From Candidatus Omnitrophota bacterium (GTDB lineage: Bacteria > Omnitrophota > Gorgyraeia > Duberdicusellales > Duberdicusellaceae): DNA of 24,485 nt. The stretch is taken from assembly GCA_015486615.1 (NCBI GenBank), contig WFRI01000007.1:1-24485 (forward strand), given 5' to 3'. The notes beneath the pieces were generated by a model that searched no databases, was not told the origin of the DNA, and saw only the letters and a program-made list of their open reading frames with translations. Of this stretch, positions 7,764 to 16,853 are shown in pieces. The first letter of the stretch is position 1. Every line of letters starts with the position of its first letter. Made by a program: the position numbers and the translations under genes.

Positions 7764-8811
7764 GAGTTATTTTCTTAAGGTATCTTATTTCTTCCAAAAC
7801 TTTGCCTGTCCCTAAAGCAACCGCAGTAAGCGGGTCGTCAGCAACTATAACCGGTAAACCTGTCTCATCGGAAATCAGTTTATCCAAACCCCGCAAAAGA
7901 GAACCGCCTCCACACATTACAATGCCTCTTTCAATAAGGTCCGCTGCTAATTCCGGGGCTGTCCTTTCCAGAGTAATCTTGGTGGATTCTACAATTTCCC
8001 TAACTGGAGCCTCTAATGCCTGGCGGATTTCTTCAGAAGTTACCTTGACTAATTTAGGAAGACCGGTGACCAAATCTCTGCCTTTTACGTCTAAAGACAA
8101 CTCTTCCTCCAGAGGATAAGCAGAACCTATTTTAATTTTGATTTTCTCTGCTGTGGACTCGCCTATCATTAAATTATAGTTTTTCTTCATATATTCAATC
8201 ACCGCTTCATCCATTTCATCCCCGCCAATCCTTATAGAATTAGCGTAAACAATACCGGCTAAAGATATAACTGCTATTTCCGTAGTCCCTCCGCCAATAT
8301 CAATAACCATATTGCCCTGCGGCTCTTCTATAGGCAGGCCCACACCCACCGCAGCGACCAATGGCTCTTCCACTAAAAAAACCTCTCTGGCTCCAGCCCT
8401 ATACGCAGAGTCTTTTACTGCCCGGCGTTCAACCTCAGTAATCCCTGAAGGCACAGAAATAACCATTCGCGGCCTAAAACTTATTTTCTTCGGCTGAACC
8501 TTTTTAATAAAATACCTCAGCATACTTTCAGTAACTTCAAAATCAGCAATAACCCCGTCTTTCATCGGCCGAATAGCCACAATACTCCCGGGAGTTTTAC
8601 CTAACATCCGTTTCGCCTCCTCGCCAACAGCTAAAACCTCACCCTTGCCTTTCTGAATAGCCACTACTGAAGGCTCGCATAAAACAATTCCTTCACCCTT
8701 CAAATAGACCAAAGTAGTGGCAGTACCTAAATCTATTCCGATATCGTTAGAAAAGAGGCTTACGAAATTGCTTATTTTGCTCGAAAGGTAATTTGGGACT
8801 TTCATAGGCAT
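7741..8811 (-). CDS. mreB: Rod shape-determining actin homologue MreB
   Basis: Bacterial actin that directs lateral wall synthesis. At 356 aa it has the nucleotide-binding blocks of the family: phosphate 1 GIDLGTATTLVYL from residue 25, phosphate 2 MVIDIGGGTTEIAVIS, and the adenosine block MCGGGSLLRGLD. The N-terminal stretch SSKISNFVSLFSNDI may be the membrane-contacting helix. ATG 8811 is used; an alternative ATG two codons later (8805) is equally possible, and neither has a strong Shine-Dalgarno sequence. First gene of the operon that continues through rodA to the DUF2344 gene; its promoter is at 8828-8856. Confidence 0.96.
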   Translation of the reverse strand: MPMKVPNYLSSKISNFVSLFSNDIGIDLGTATTLVYLKGEGIVLCEPSVVAIQKGKGEVLAVGEEAKRMLGKTPGSIVAIRPMKDGVIADFEVTESMLRYFIKKVQPKKISFRPRMVISVPSGITEVERRAVKDSAYRAGAREVFLVEEPLVAAVGVGLPIEEPQGNMVIDIGGGTTEIAVISLAGIVYANSIRIGGDEMDEAVIEYMKKNYNLMIGESTAEKIKIKIGSAYPLEEELSLDVKGRDLVTGLPKLVKVTSEEIRQALEAPVREIVESTKITLERTAPELAADLIERGIVMCGGGSLLRGLDKLISDETGLPVIVADDPLTAVALGTGKVLEEIRYLKKITLASSTKI

Positions 8812-8827
8812 ACTTTAAGTTTTATAA

Positions 8828-8856
8828 ATAATAACAGAGGTTTTCATACTTGTCAA
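8828..8856 (-). promoter_or_regulatory. Sigma-70 type promoter of the mreB operon
   Basis: On the minus strand TTGACA (8856-8851) is followed by a 17-base spacer and TATTAT (8833-8828), 17 bases before the mreB ATG. This is a consensus -35, ideal spacing and a 5-of-6 -10 box. It would give a very short leader, so transcription start and ribosome binding are close together. Confidence 0.75.
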
Positions 8857-8887
8857 TTTATTTTTCATCAGCGTCGAGCCTGCCGCT

Positions 8888-8999
8888 GTCCAACATCCAA
8901 AGTCCAAGGTCCAACGTCGAAAGTCCAAAGTCGAACGTCGAAAGTCCAAAGTCGAACGTCGAAAGTCCAAAGTCGAACGTCGAAAGTCCAAAGTCGAAT
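8888..8999. repeat. Array of sixteen 7-bp repeats (GTCSAAN)
   Basis: Sixteen in-phase heptads cover exactly 112 bases. Every unit but one fits GTC(C/G)AAN, and the second starts ATC. From about 8916 they settle into a 21-base higher-order unit GTCGAAA-GTCCAAA-GTCGAAC repeated about four times. Because 21 is divisible by 3, long open frames run through it on both strands, but they encode only period-7 repeats and are not genes. The array joins repeat copy B in phase (GTCGAAT then TCCCAAT). The mreB promoter begins 32 bases away. Confidence 0.9.
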
Positions 9000-9090
9000 T
9001 CCCAATGCCGGCATTGCCTTTCTGCCGCTAAAAAAGCTACCACTAAAAAAGCACTGCGTGCTTTTGGACACGGGTGCCGGTAAGAAAGCG
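8993..9090. repeat. Dispersed repeat, copy B
   Basis: Matches copy A at 1709-1791 over most of its length and has an extra stretch (TGCGTGCTTTTGGACAC) before GGGTGCCGGTAAGAAAGCG. It includes a 12-base perfect palindrome AATGCCGGCATT at 9004-9015; copy A has one mismatch there. The rest of the 8812-9168 gap is AT-rich sequence with no gene and no clear terminator for gltD. Confidence 0.85.
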
Positions 9091-9168
9091 TTATACTATA
9101 TTTTAAATCTTTTTGATTTTTGATTTTAATAATGTAAGTGGTAGCATAAACTCCTTATTCGCGGGGTT

Positions 9169-10608
9169 TTACCAGCAAGGCAGAAAAGAAGGTTTGCCCG
9201 TAAGAAACTCGTCTATAAAATAAGCGGTTTTTCTGCCTTCAGATATAGCGTGGACTATTAAAGACTGGCCTCTTCTTGCATCTCCACAGGCAAAGATTTT
9301 CTTTTTGGAAGCAGAGTATTTTTCGTTTGTCTTTATATTGCCCCTATTGTCCAATTCCAGGTTAAATTCCTCAACAATACCTTTATGCACAGGATGGACA
9401 AAACCTACAGATAAAAGCACCAAATCCGCTTCTATAAAAAAATCTGAACCTGCGATTTCTTTCATAACCCACTTGCCGTTATTTATCTCAAACTCAACCT
9501 TGACACAAAGAAGTTTTTTCACCCGGCCGTTCTCTCCTATAAATTTCTTAGTTAAAACTGACCACATTCGGCTGCAGCCTTCTTCGTGGCTGGAAGAAGT
9601 TTTGAGTATTTTTGGATATAAAGGCCAGGGAGAGTCTTGTGGCCTCTGCAAAGGCGGCTTAGGCAAAACCTCTATCTGAACTATTTCTTTTGCCTGCTGC
9701 CTGTTTGCTGTGCCTACACAGTCAGAACCAGTATCCCCTCCGCCGATAACTACTACTTTTTTACCTTTAGCATCAATCAACTCTTGTTCCGTTTTCTCCC
9801 CTGAAATATTTCTATTCTGCCGGGATAAATAATCCATAGCAAAATAAATTCCTTTCAAATTCCTTCCTTCTATATTTAAATCTCTTGGCTGGCGCGACCC
9901 AATTGCCAGACAGACAGCATCAAAAGTTTTAAGCAAATCCCTTCCGGATACTGCACTGCCGGCTTCTGTATTAGGATTGAATTCTATCCCTTCTTTTTGC
10001 AGAATCCTAAGCCTCCTGTCTATAATCTTCTTGTCCAGTTTAAAATCCGGAATCCCATACCTTAAAATACCGCCGATTTTTTTATCCTTCTCAAAAACAG
10101 TTACTTTATGACCGGCTTTATTCAATTGATCCGCACAGGCAAGGCCTGAAGGCCCTGAGCCTATTACTGCCACTTTCCTGCCTGTTCTTATAGCAGGCGG
10201 CCGGGGCCTAACCCAGCCTTTCTTAAAAGCATATTCTATAATAGCAAGTTCATTCTCCCTAATTGTAACCGGCTCGTCATTTATTCCCAAGACACAACCG
10301 TATTCGCAAAGTGCCGGGCAGAGCCTTCCGGTAAATTCGGGAAAATTATTGGTGGCGGATAAAAGTTCAAATGCTTTAGCCCAGCGTCCGTTATACACCA
10401 AATCATTCCATTCCGGTATATAATTTCCTATGGGGCAGGCCCAATGGCAAAAAGGAGTTCCGCAGTCCATACACCTTGAAGCCTGCTCCTGAGACTGCAG
10501 ATGAGGTGTTAATAAAGAGACTTCTTTGAAATCCCTTACTCTCTCTTCCACAGGCCGGTATTGAGATGCCCGCCTTTTTCTCTTTAAAAATCCTTTGGGA
10601 TCTGCCAT
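9169..10608 (-). CDS. gltD: Glutamate synthase small (beta) subunit
   Basis: Passes electrons from NAD(P)H through FAD and iron-sulfur clusters to GltB for glutamate synthesis. The 479-aa protein has the N-terminal Cys-rich iron-sulfur domain (Cys46, Cys49, Cys54, Cys58; Cys97, Cys101, Cys105), an FAD Rossmann motif GSGPSG at 150-155, and a second nucleotide motif VVVIGGGDTGSDC for NAD(P)H. The C-terminal FAD contact (FACGDARRGQSLIVHAISEG) is intact. ATG 10608 has AAGGA upstream and lies 21 bases after the gltB stop, so gltBD is an operon. Beta-subunit-like proteins also occur in other oxidoreductases, but the adjacent gltB makes this assignment secure. Confidence 0.96.
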   Translation of the reverse strand: MADPKGFLKRKRRASQYRPVEERVRDFKEVSLLTPHLQSQEQASRCMDCGTPFCHWACPIGNYIPEWNDLVYNGRWAKAFELLSATNNFPEFTGRLCPALCEYGCVLGINDEPVTIRENELAIIEYAFKKGWVRPRPPAIRTGRKVAVIGSGPSGLACADQLNKAGHKVTVFEKDKKIGGILRYGIPDFKLDKKIIDRRLRILQKEGIEFNPNTEAGSAVSGRDLLKTFDAVCLAIGSRQPRDLNIEGRNLKGIYFAMDYLSRQNRNISGEKTEQELIDAKGKKVVVIGGGDTGSDCVGTANRQQAKEIVQIEVLPKPPLQRPQDSPWPLYPKILKTSSSHEEGCSRMWSVLTKKFIGENGRVKKLLCVKVEFEINNGKWVMKEIAGSDFFIEADLVLLSVGFVHPVHKGIVEEFNLELDNRGNIKTNEKYSASKKKIFACGDARRGQSLIVHAISEGRKTAYFIDEFLTGKPSFLPCW

Positions 10609-10629
10609 AATTATCCTTATCTCCCAGAA

Positions 10630-13600
10630 TCAGCCGTCAGAATACACCAAAGCATCGGATTTCTCTGAGTTCATTCTTTCTAAAACGCGCTTGTATTCAA
10701 AAGGCATTACTTTAATAAAATTCCGCTTTTCCTTATAAAAATTGTCTATAATTTCTCTGGCCCGGCGGCTTTTTGTATAACGATAATGCTCATTCAGAAG
10801 GTATTGTATAGTCTCTTCGTCTTCCTGGTTAAGAGTTTCCAAACTAACCATTTGCAGGTTGCATTTCTTTTTAAAACCGCGGTATTGGCCGTAAACATAA
10901 GCAATGCCTCCGCTCATTCCCGCGGCAAAATTCCTGCCTGTAGGCCCTAAAACAATAACCCTTCCTCCAGTCATATATTCACACCCATGGTCGCCAACAC
11001 CTTCCACTACTGCATAAAGCCCGGAATTGCGGATACAAAATCTTTCACCGGCAACTCCTCTAATATAAGCATGGCCGCTTATTGCCCCGTAAAAAGTAGT
11101 ATTGCCGATAATAATATTTTCTTCCGGAACATAACCCGATTTATCAAAGGGGTAAATTATTATTTTCCCGCCGGATATGCCTTTGCCCACATAATCATTT
11201 GCCATACCTTCCAGCTCAAAAGTAATGCCTTTTGCCAGCCATGCCCCAAAACTCTGGCCGGCAATGCCGGTAAATTTAAAATAAATAGTATCTTCCGGCA
11301 AACCTTCTTCACCATAGTTGCGGCAGACCTGGCCGCTCAACATAGCGCCTGCTGTCCGATTAATATTCTTAATAGTTAAATTATGCCTAACCCGCCCAGC
11401 ACTCTTTAACGCCGGAAGAGACAAAGAAATCAGCTTTTTATCCAAAACATTATCTATACCGTGGTCCTGCTTACGGGTGCAATAAACGTCCTTGTGTGAA
11501 GAATGCTGCGGTTTGTATAATATTCTTGAACAGTCAATCCTTTTTGCTTTCTCCGGGATTATGTCTCTTTTTATTCGGACAAGGTCTGTCCGGCCAATCA
11601 TTTCATTCAGTGACCTTATTCCCAAAGAAGCCATAATCTCCCTTAGTTCTTCAGCAACAAAATGAAAATAATTAACCACGTATTCCGGCTTGCCGGAAAA
11701 CCTGCTCTGCAAAATATCGTCCTGGGTAGCAATTCCTACTGAACAGTTGTTTAGATTACAATGCCTAAGCATAACACATCCTAACACTATCAAAGCCGCC
11801 GTGCAAAACCCGTATTCCTCTGCGCCTAAAAGAGCAGCAATGGCAACATCCCTGCCGGTGCGCATCTGGCCGTCGGTTTGCAGCCTGACCCTGCTGCGCA
11901 AATGGTGCAGGACAAGTGTTTGGTGTGTCTCTGAAAGCCCCAGCTCCCAAGGCAGACCTGCGTGGTGTATTGAGCTTAAAGGAGACGCACCTGTGCCGCC
12001 ATCCCCGCCGGAAATAAGAATCATATCTGCATGGCCTTTTGCCACTCCCGCGGCAATAGTTCCGACTCCAACTTCAGAAACTAATTTTACGCTTATGCGG
12101 GCATTGGGATTGGTATTTTTCAAATCAAAAATCAACTGGGCTAAATCTTCTATGGAATAAATATCATGGTGGGGCGGAGGCGAAATAAGAGTAACTCCCG
12201 GAGTTGTATAACGGGTCCTGGCAATAGTTACACTTACTTTATGCCCGGGCAAATGCCCGCCTTCGCCGGGTTTTGCACCTTGGGCAATTTTTATTTGAAG
12301 CTCGTCGCCGTTTACCATATAGTTAGTAGATACTCCGAACCTGCCCGACGCAACCTGTTTTATAGCGCTTCTTCTTGAATCTCCGTTAGGTAAAGGTTTA
12401 AACCGGGCAGGGTCCTCGCCCCCCTCTCCGGTGTTAGACATTCCCTTTAACCGATTCATAGCAATAGCCAAAGTCTCATGCGCTCTGCGGGAGATAGACC
12501 CGAAACTCATTGCCCCGGTAATGAATCTGCGGACAATTTTTTCTACCGGCTCTACTTCGCTTAAAGAAACCGGCTGAGCTGTCTTTTTAAAATCGAAAAT
12601 ACTCCTCAGAGTCACAGGCTGGCTGCTTTGGTCATTGATAATTCGGGCAAACTGTTTATACTTTTGGTAATCTCCTCTACGCACAGAATCCTGCAAAGCA
12701 GCAATACTCTCTGGATTCCAAAGATGGTATTCTCCATCGCGTTTCCATTGGTATATCCCGCCGGCAGGAAGAAACTGCAGGCCGATTTTCCGGCGCTGGT
12801 AAGCCTGCTTATGCCGGCTGAGAGTTTCCTGCTCAATAACCGCAAAATCAACTCCGCCGATCCGCGAAGGAGTGCCGGCAAAACATCTGTCAATAACCTC
12901 CTGGTGAATACCCAAAGCCTCAAAAATCTGCGCGCCCCTATAGCTCTGCAAAGTAGAAATTCCCATTTTGGAAAGGATTTTCAAAATTCCTTTTTCCAAA
13001 GCAGTAATATAATTAGCCAAAGCCTTATTGACAGGAATATTTATTTCTTTATCCTGGACTAATTTTTTAACCGCCTCATAAGCAAGGTAAGGATTAATGC
13101 AGTCTGCACCATAACCAAAAAGCAACGCAAAATGGTGTGTCTCTTTAGGCTCAGCAGTTTCTAAAATGATGCTTATCTGTGTCCGCAATTCTTTCCTTAC
13201 AAGATAGTGATGAATGGCCCCCACAGCCAGCAAAGCCGGTAAAGCCGCATATTCTTTATTAACTCCTCTGTCGCTTAAAATCACGAAACTATAACCCTGC
13301 TTAATTGCTGTTTCTGTATCCTCGCAGATTTTCTCAATCTGCTGCATAAAGGAGCCTTTTTTGCCCGCAGAAAAAAGCAAAGAGATAGTTTTCGTTTTAA
13401 ATCCTCTTTTTCTTATACGCCGGATTGTTTCCAACCCTTTATTGGTAAGAATAGGGTGTTTTACAAATAAATTTCTGCAAGATTCCGGGCCCTGGCTAAG
13501 GTAATTTTCCTGCCGGCCTAAATAAGTAGTCAAACTCATAACAATTTCTTCCCTTATAGGGTCAATTGCCGGATTAGTTACCTGAGCAAAAAGCTGTTTG

Positions 13601-15177
13601 AAATAGTTATAAAGGAGTTTGGAATTACGGGAAAAGACAGCCAAAGGAGTATCATTGCCCATTGAGCCTATAGGCTCTTTGCCGTTTTCAGCCATAGGTT
13701 TTAGGACAAATTTAAAGTCCTCGCGGGTATAGCCAAAAGATTCTAAAAGTATGTTTATATCCGTTTTTTCCTGTCTTACCGTCTTGATATGAGTATTCCT
13801 TTTTACTTCGCCAAAATCAACAAGGTTGCTTTTAAGCCATTGCGAATAAGGCGCACTGGAACAAATGCGGTTTTTAACCTCCTTATCGGAAATTATTCTC
13901 TTCTCCTGAGTATCTACAAAAAGCATTTTCCCAGGCTCAAGTCTGCCTGAAGAAACAATATTTTCCGGCTCTATATCCAGAACCCCGACTTCTGAAGCCA
14001 TTATCAGCCGGCTGTCGCCGGTGACAATATAACGCGCCGGCCGCAAGCCGTTCCTGTCTAAAACAGCACCTACTCTCACACCGTCAGTAAAGACAATAGC
14101 AGCCGGACCATCCCAAGGCTCAGAAAAACACGCATGGAATTTATAGAAATCCCGCAGTTTTTTACTTATAAACTTGTTATTCTCCCATGCAGCCGGTATA
14201 AGCATCATCATAGCATGTTCAAGGCTGCGGCCTGATAATACCAGCAGTTCAAAAACATTGTCAATGGTTGCTGAATCGCTGCCTCCGGGAGTAATAACAG
14301 GCTTTATCTTCTCAATGCTGCGTCCGAATAAAGAACTTTCCAATAAACTTTCCCGGGCATGCATCCAATTGATATTGCCTCTTAAAGTGTTTATTTCACC
14401 GTTATGTGCTAAAAATCTAAACGGCTGGGCCAAATCCCATGTAGGAAAAGTATTTGTGCTGTAGCGGGAATGGACCAAAACAATGGAAGTTTTTATGCCG
14501 GGGTCTTTTAAATCAAGGAAGAAATCCTCTACCTGATGCGGCATAAGCAGGCCTTTGTAAGAAAAAGTCCTGCAGGAGAGATTAGTAATATAAAAAAACG
14601 ATTTCTGGCCTATCGCAGATGACCTTACGGCTTTTTCTATCTGCTTGCGGATAATATAGAGCCTGCGCTCAAAATCAAGAAGGTTTTTTACTTTTTTGCT
14701 TTTCCTGATAAAAACCTGCTCGATTACCGGCTCGGTTTTTTTTGCCCCTTCGCCTATTACAGAATTATCAACCGGCACTTTGCGCCAGCCTAAAAGTACC
14801 TGGCCTTCTTTTTCAATTATTTTACCAAAGACCCTTTTGCAAAAGTTATATTCTTCCTTTTTCCGGGGAAGAAAAACCATCCCTGTGCCATATTCGCCAA
14901 AAGCAGGCAGGCTTATCTTTGCCTTTTCAGCCTTCCGGCGGAAAAACGTGTCCGGAATCTGAATAAGCAGACCAGCGCCATCTCCGGTTTTAGGATCAGC
15001 GCCTACTGCCCCTCTATGAGCAAGCCGTTTTAGAACAGTTAAAGCGTCCTGCAGCAGACGGTTGCTCTTTTCTCCGGATATATTACAAAGAAAACCTACT
15101 CCGCAGGATGATTTTTCAAAAGCCGGCTCATAAAGCCCGTATTTCCGCCTATTTAGTAAACTAAAATTCCCCGCCAT
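10630..15177 (-). CDS. gltB: Glutamate synthase large (alpha) subunit
   Basis: Converts 2-oxoglutarate and glutamine to two glutamates. Full-length at 1515 aa. A 24-residue propeptide precedes Cys25 in SSCGVGF, the N-terminal nucleophile of the glutaminase domain once cleaved. HSRYSTNTFPTWDLAQPF and HNGEINTLRGN follow in the same domain. The FMN synthase domain has FITGAMSFGSISRRAHE and ISGGDGGTGASPLSS. The 3Fe-4S cluster cysteines are Cys1134, Cys1140 and Cys1145 (C-x5-C-x4-C). The C-terminal GXGXG beta-helix is present (GKGISGGKIIIYP). No key residue is missing. The only oddity is a weak ribosome-binding site next to a long hairpin (15195-15228). Works with gltD and upstream glnA as the GS-GOGAT cycle. 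Confidence 0.97.
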   Translation of the reverse strand: MAGNFSLLNRRKYGLYEPAFEKSSCGVGFLCNISGEKSNRLLQDALTVLKRLAHRGAVGADPKTGDGAGLLIQIPDTFFRRKAEKAKISLPAFGEYGTGMVFLPRKKEEYNFCKRVFGKIIEKEGQVLLGWRKVPVDNSVIGEGAKKTEPVIEQVFIRKSKKVKNLLDFERRLYIIRKQIEKAVRSSAIGQKSFFYITNLSCRTFSYKGLLMPHQVEDFFLDLKDPGIKTSIVLVHSRYSTNTFPTWDLAQPFRFLAHNGEINTLRGNINWMHARESLLESSLFGRSIEKIKPVITPGGSDSATIDNVFELLVLSGRSLEHAMMMLIPAAWENNKFISKKLRDFYKFHACFSEPWDGPAAIVFTDGVRVGAVLDRNGLRPARYIVTGDSRLIMASEVGVLDIEPENIVSSGRLEPGKMLFVDTQEKRIISDKEVKNRICSSAPYSQWLKSNLVDFGEVKRNTHIKTVRQEKTDINILLESFGYTREDFKFVLKPMAENGKEPIGSMGNDTPLAVFSRNSKLLYNYFKQLFAQVTNPAIDPIREEIVMSLTTYLGRQENYLSQGPESCRNLFVKHPILTNKGLETIRRIRKRGFKTKTISLLFSAGKKGSFMQQIEKICEDTETAIKQGYSFVILSDRGVNKEYAALPALLAVGAIHHYLVRKELRTQISIILETAEPKETHHFALLFGYGADCINPYLAYEAVKKLVQDKEINIPVNKALANYITALEKGILKILSKMGISTLQSYRGAQIFEALGIHQEVIDRCFAGTPSRIGGVDFAVIEQETLSRHKQAYQRRKIGLQFLPAGGIYQWKRDGEYHLWNPESIAALQDSVRRGDYQKYKQFARIINDQSSQPVTLRSIFDFKKTAQPVSLSEVEPVEKIVRRFITGAMSFGSISRRAHETLAIAMNRLKGMSNTGEGGEDPARFKPLPNGDSRRSAIKQVASGRFGVSTNYMVNGDELQIKIAQGAKPGEGGHLPGHKVSVTIARTRYTTPGVTLISPPPHHDIYSIEDLAQLIFDLKNTNPNARISVKLVSEVGVGTIAAGVAKGHADMILISGGDGGTGASPLSSIHHAGLPWELGLSETHQTLVLHHLRSRVRLQTDGQMRTGRDVAIAALLGAEEYGFCTAALIVLGCVMLRHCNLNNCSVGIATQDDILQSRFSGKPEYVVNYFHFVAEELREIMASLGIRSLNEMIGRTDLVRIKRDIIPEKAKRIDCSRILYKPQHSSHKDVYCTRKQDHGIDNVLDKKLISLSLPALKSAGRVRHNLTIKNINRTAGAMLSGQVCRNYGEEGLPEDTIYFKFTGIAGQSFGAWLAKGITFELEGMANDYVGKGISGGKIIIYPFDKSGYVPEENIIIGNTTFYGAISGHAYIRGVAGERFCIRNSGLYAVVEGVGDHGCEYMTGGRVIVLGPTGRNFAAGMSGGIAYVYGQYRGFKKKCNLQMVSLETLNQEDEETIQYLLNEHYRYTKSRRAREIIDNFYKEKRNFIKVMPFEYKRVLERMNSEKSDALVYSDG

Positions 15178-15194
15178 TTTCTATAGAATAGCAG

Positions 15195-15228
15195 CCCTTC
15201 TAACTGAGATTAACCTCAGTTAGAAGGG
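15195..15228 (-). promoter_or_regulatory. 14-bp perfect inverted repeat between glnA and gltB
   Basis: Arms CCCTTCTAACTGAG (15195-15208) and CTCAGTTAGAAGGG (15215-15228) are exactly complementary around a 6-base loop. It lies 42 bases after the glnA stop and 17 bases before the gltB ATG. On the minus strand the sequence after the stem (CTGCTATTCT) is not a T-run, so it is a poor intrinsic terminator. It may instead protect the glnA mRNA end, attenuate gltB, or be a DNA operator. A TGCTATTCT extended -10-like sequence follows it. Confidence 0.5.
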
Positions 15229-15270
15229 TGCTTTTACATTTGCAGATGGGTTAATTATGGTAGTTATAGG

Positions 15271-16599
15271 TTAAAAAATAGGAAGATATTTCTTCAGCTC
15301 ATATTCAGAAACCTGAATACGGTATTCTTCCCATTCTTTTTTCTTCAGCTCTATAAATCTTGAGAAAATATGTTCTCCTAAAGTTTTCTTAACCAATGTG
15401 CTTTTCTCTGTTATAGAAATTGCATGCCCTAAACTGTCGGGGAGACTTTCAATACCCATTGATTTTCTTTCGCTGTCAGAAAGGTGATAAAGGTTTTTGT
15501 CCATTTCTTTAGGTGTCTTATATCCTTTCTCAATCCCTTCTAATCCTGCTGAAAGCATAGCAGCAAATGTAAGATAAGGATTACACGCAGGGTCGCATGC
15601 CCTAAATTCACAGCGGGTAGCTTTCTCCTGCCCAGGATGGTAAAGAGGCACTCTTATTAAAGCACTTCTGTTCCTGCGGCTCCAGGCAATATATACAGGC
15701 GCTTCATAACCCGGGACAAGCCGCTTATAGGAATTAACCGACTGCGCAAATATAGAGCATATTTCTTTAGCATGAGTCAAAAGCCCGGCAATGTATTTGT
15801 GAGCCGTATCTGAAAGGCCATCCGGCGAAGACTTGTCAAAAAAAGCATTGGTGCTTCCTCTAAAAAGCGATTGGTGAGTATGCATTCCCGAGCCGTTTTC
15901 TCCAAATAAAGGCTTGGGCATAAAAGTAGCATATACTCCAAACTTGCTGGCTATTTCTTTTACCACTACCCGGTAAGTAAGAACATCGTCCGCCATTTTT
16001 AACGCGTCAGCATAACGCATATCAATTTCATGTTGAGACGGGCCTACTTCATGATGGGAATATTCAATCTTTATGCCCATTTTTTCAAGAGCAAGCACTG
16101 TTTCCCTGCGCAAATCGCTGGCTACATCCAATGTTGTCAAGTCAAAATAGCCTCCTTTATCCAATATTTCTGTAACCTGGTCATTTTTAAAATAGAAAAA
16201 TTCAAGTTCCGGGCCCAGATAGAAATGGTCAAATCCCATTGATTTCGCCCTCTCCAGTGCCCTCTTCAACACATAACGCGGGTCCCCCTCATACGGCTTT
16301 CTATCAGGAGTAAGAACATCACAAATCATCCTTGCCACGGCTTTTTCTTTAGGCCTCCAAGGCAAAACAGCAAAAGTATCAGGGTCAGGCATAGCAATCA
16401 TATCAGATTCTTCGATTGCCTGATAGCCGGTAATGGAAGACCCGTCAAAACCCATGCCGTTTTCCAATGCCCCTTCTAACTCCGTATCAGTGATAGCAAA
16501 GCTTTTTACCTGGCCCATAATATCCGTAAACCAAAGCCGGATAAATTTTACGTCATTTTCTTTCACTAACTTTAAAACATCTTTTTTGGTTATTGCCAT
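15271..16599 (-). CDS. glnA: Glutamine synthetase type I (GSI-alpha-like)
   Basis: Makes glutamine from glutamate, ammonium and ATP; forms dodecamers in the cytosol. The 442-aa length, without the insertion seen in longer enzymes, fits the GSI-alpha subtype. Active-site signatures are FDGSSITGYQ near 51, LGPELEFFYF near 127, HEVGPSQHEIDMRY, NGSGMHTHQSLF and RNRSALIRVP. The region equivalent to the adenylylation site reads KNLYHLSDSERK; a Tyr is present but the context differs from the adenylylated type, so control by adenylylation is unlikely. ATG 16599 has a strong AGGAGG 8 bases upstream. It has its own promoter and a hairpin-rich leader. P-II no. 1 and amt1 lie upstream. Confidence 0.97.
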   Translation of the reverse strand: MAITKKDVLKLVKENDVKFIRLWFTDIMGQVKSFAITDTELEGALENGMGFDGSSITGYQAIEESDMIAMPDPDTFAVLPWRPKEKAVARMICDVLTPDRKPYEGDPRYVLKRALERAKSMGFDHFYLGPELEFFYFKNDQVTEILDKGGYFDLTTLDVASDLRRETVLALEKMGIKIEYSHHEVGPSQHEIDMRYADALKMADDVLTYRVVVKEIASKFGVYATFMPKPLFGENGSGMHTHQSLFRGSTNAFFDKSSPDGLSDTAHKYIAGLLTHAKEICSIFAQSVNSYKRLVPGYEAPVYIAWSRRNRSALIRVPLYHPGQEKATRCEFRACDPACNPYLTFAAMLSAGLEGIEKGYKTPKEMDKNLYHLSDSERKSMGIESLPDSLGHAISITEKSTLVKKTLGEHIFSRFIELKKKEWEEYRIQVSEYELKKYLPIF

Positions 16600-16666
16600 T
16601 TCTACTCCTCCTTTTTAATCAGGCTTCCTTTAGACATTCTCTTTGTTAAACCGCCTCAGTGCATTA

Positions 16667-16735
16667 AAGCACCTTTGCTTCGAAACTCCGATTCAGAGAT
16701 TTCTACCTCATAAAGCAACTTCTTTGTCGCTTTAT
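16667..16735 (-). promoter_or_regulatory. Hairpin-rich leader of glnA
   Basis: Between the promoter and the Shine-Dalgarno sequence the minus-strand RNA can form three stems. One is ATAAAGC/GCTTTAT (16735-16729 with 16716-16710, loop 12). The second is a GAAA-CTC/GAG-TTTC stem with one bulged base (16703-16696 with 16688-16682). The third is AAGCA/TGCTT with a 4-base loop (16680-16667). No T-run follows any of them. I do not recognise the known glutamine riboswitch consensus here. The 16600-17014 gap otherwise holds the promoter and repeat copy C. Confidence 0.35.
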
Positions 16736-16738
16736 TTA

Positions 16739-16766
16739 TTAATACCACAAAAATATTGTTTGTCAA
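16739..16766 (-). promoter_or_regulatory. Candidate glnA promoter
   Basis: Minus strand TTGACA (16766-16761), 16-base spacer, TATTAA (16744-16739). The -35 is perfect and the -10 matches 4 of 6. It would give a leader of about 130 bases before the glnA ATG. No sigma-54 type GG/GC pair at the right spacing was found in this gap. Confidence 0.55.
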
Positions 16767-16853
16767 ATAATTATTAGCCTGCGTAAACCAAAACGGCCGG
16801 GCAAGCCCCGCCAGCGCAACTTTTTAAGACTGTCTTGTTTCGTTGCGAACCAG

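Noticed and set aside
8888..8999. Possible CRISPR array
   Set aside because: The 7-base and 21-base units have no spacers of varied sequence, and no cas gene is near.
8850..9083. Open reading frames on both strands through the heptad array
   Set aside because: They only translate a 21-base repeat, have no ribosome-binding site, and occur in several frames at once.
10987..14962. Several antisense frames of 70-156 codons inside gltB
   Set aside because: They are shadows of a clearly coding gene with intact motifs and show no family signature of their own.
16600..16766. Known glutamine riboswitch or sigma-54 promoter for glnA
   Set aside because: Neither the riboswitch consensus nor a GG/GC pair at the correct spacing was found; the best candidate spacing was off by one.
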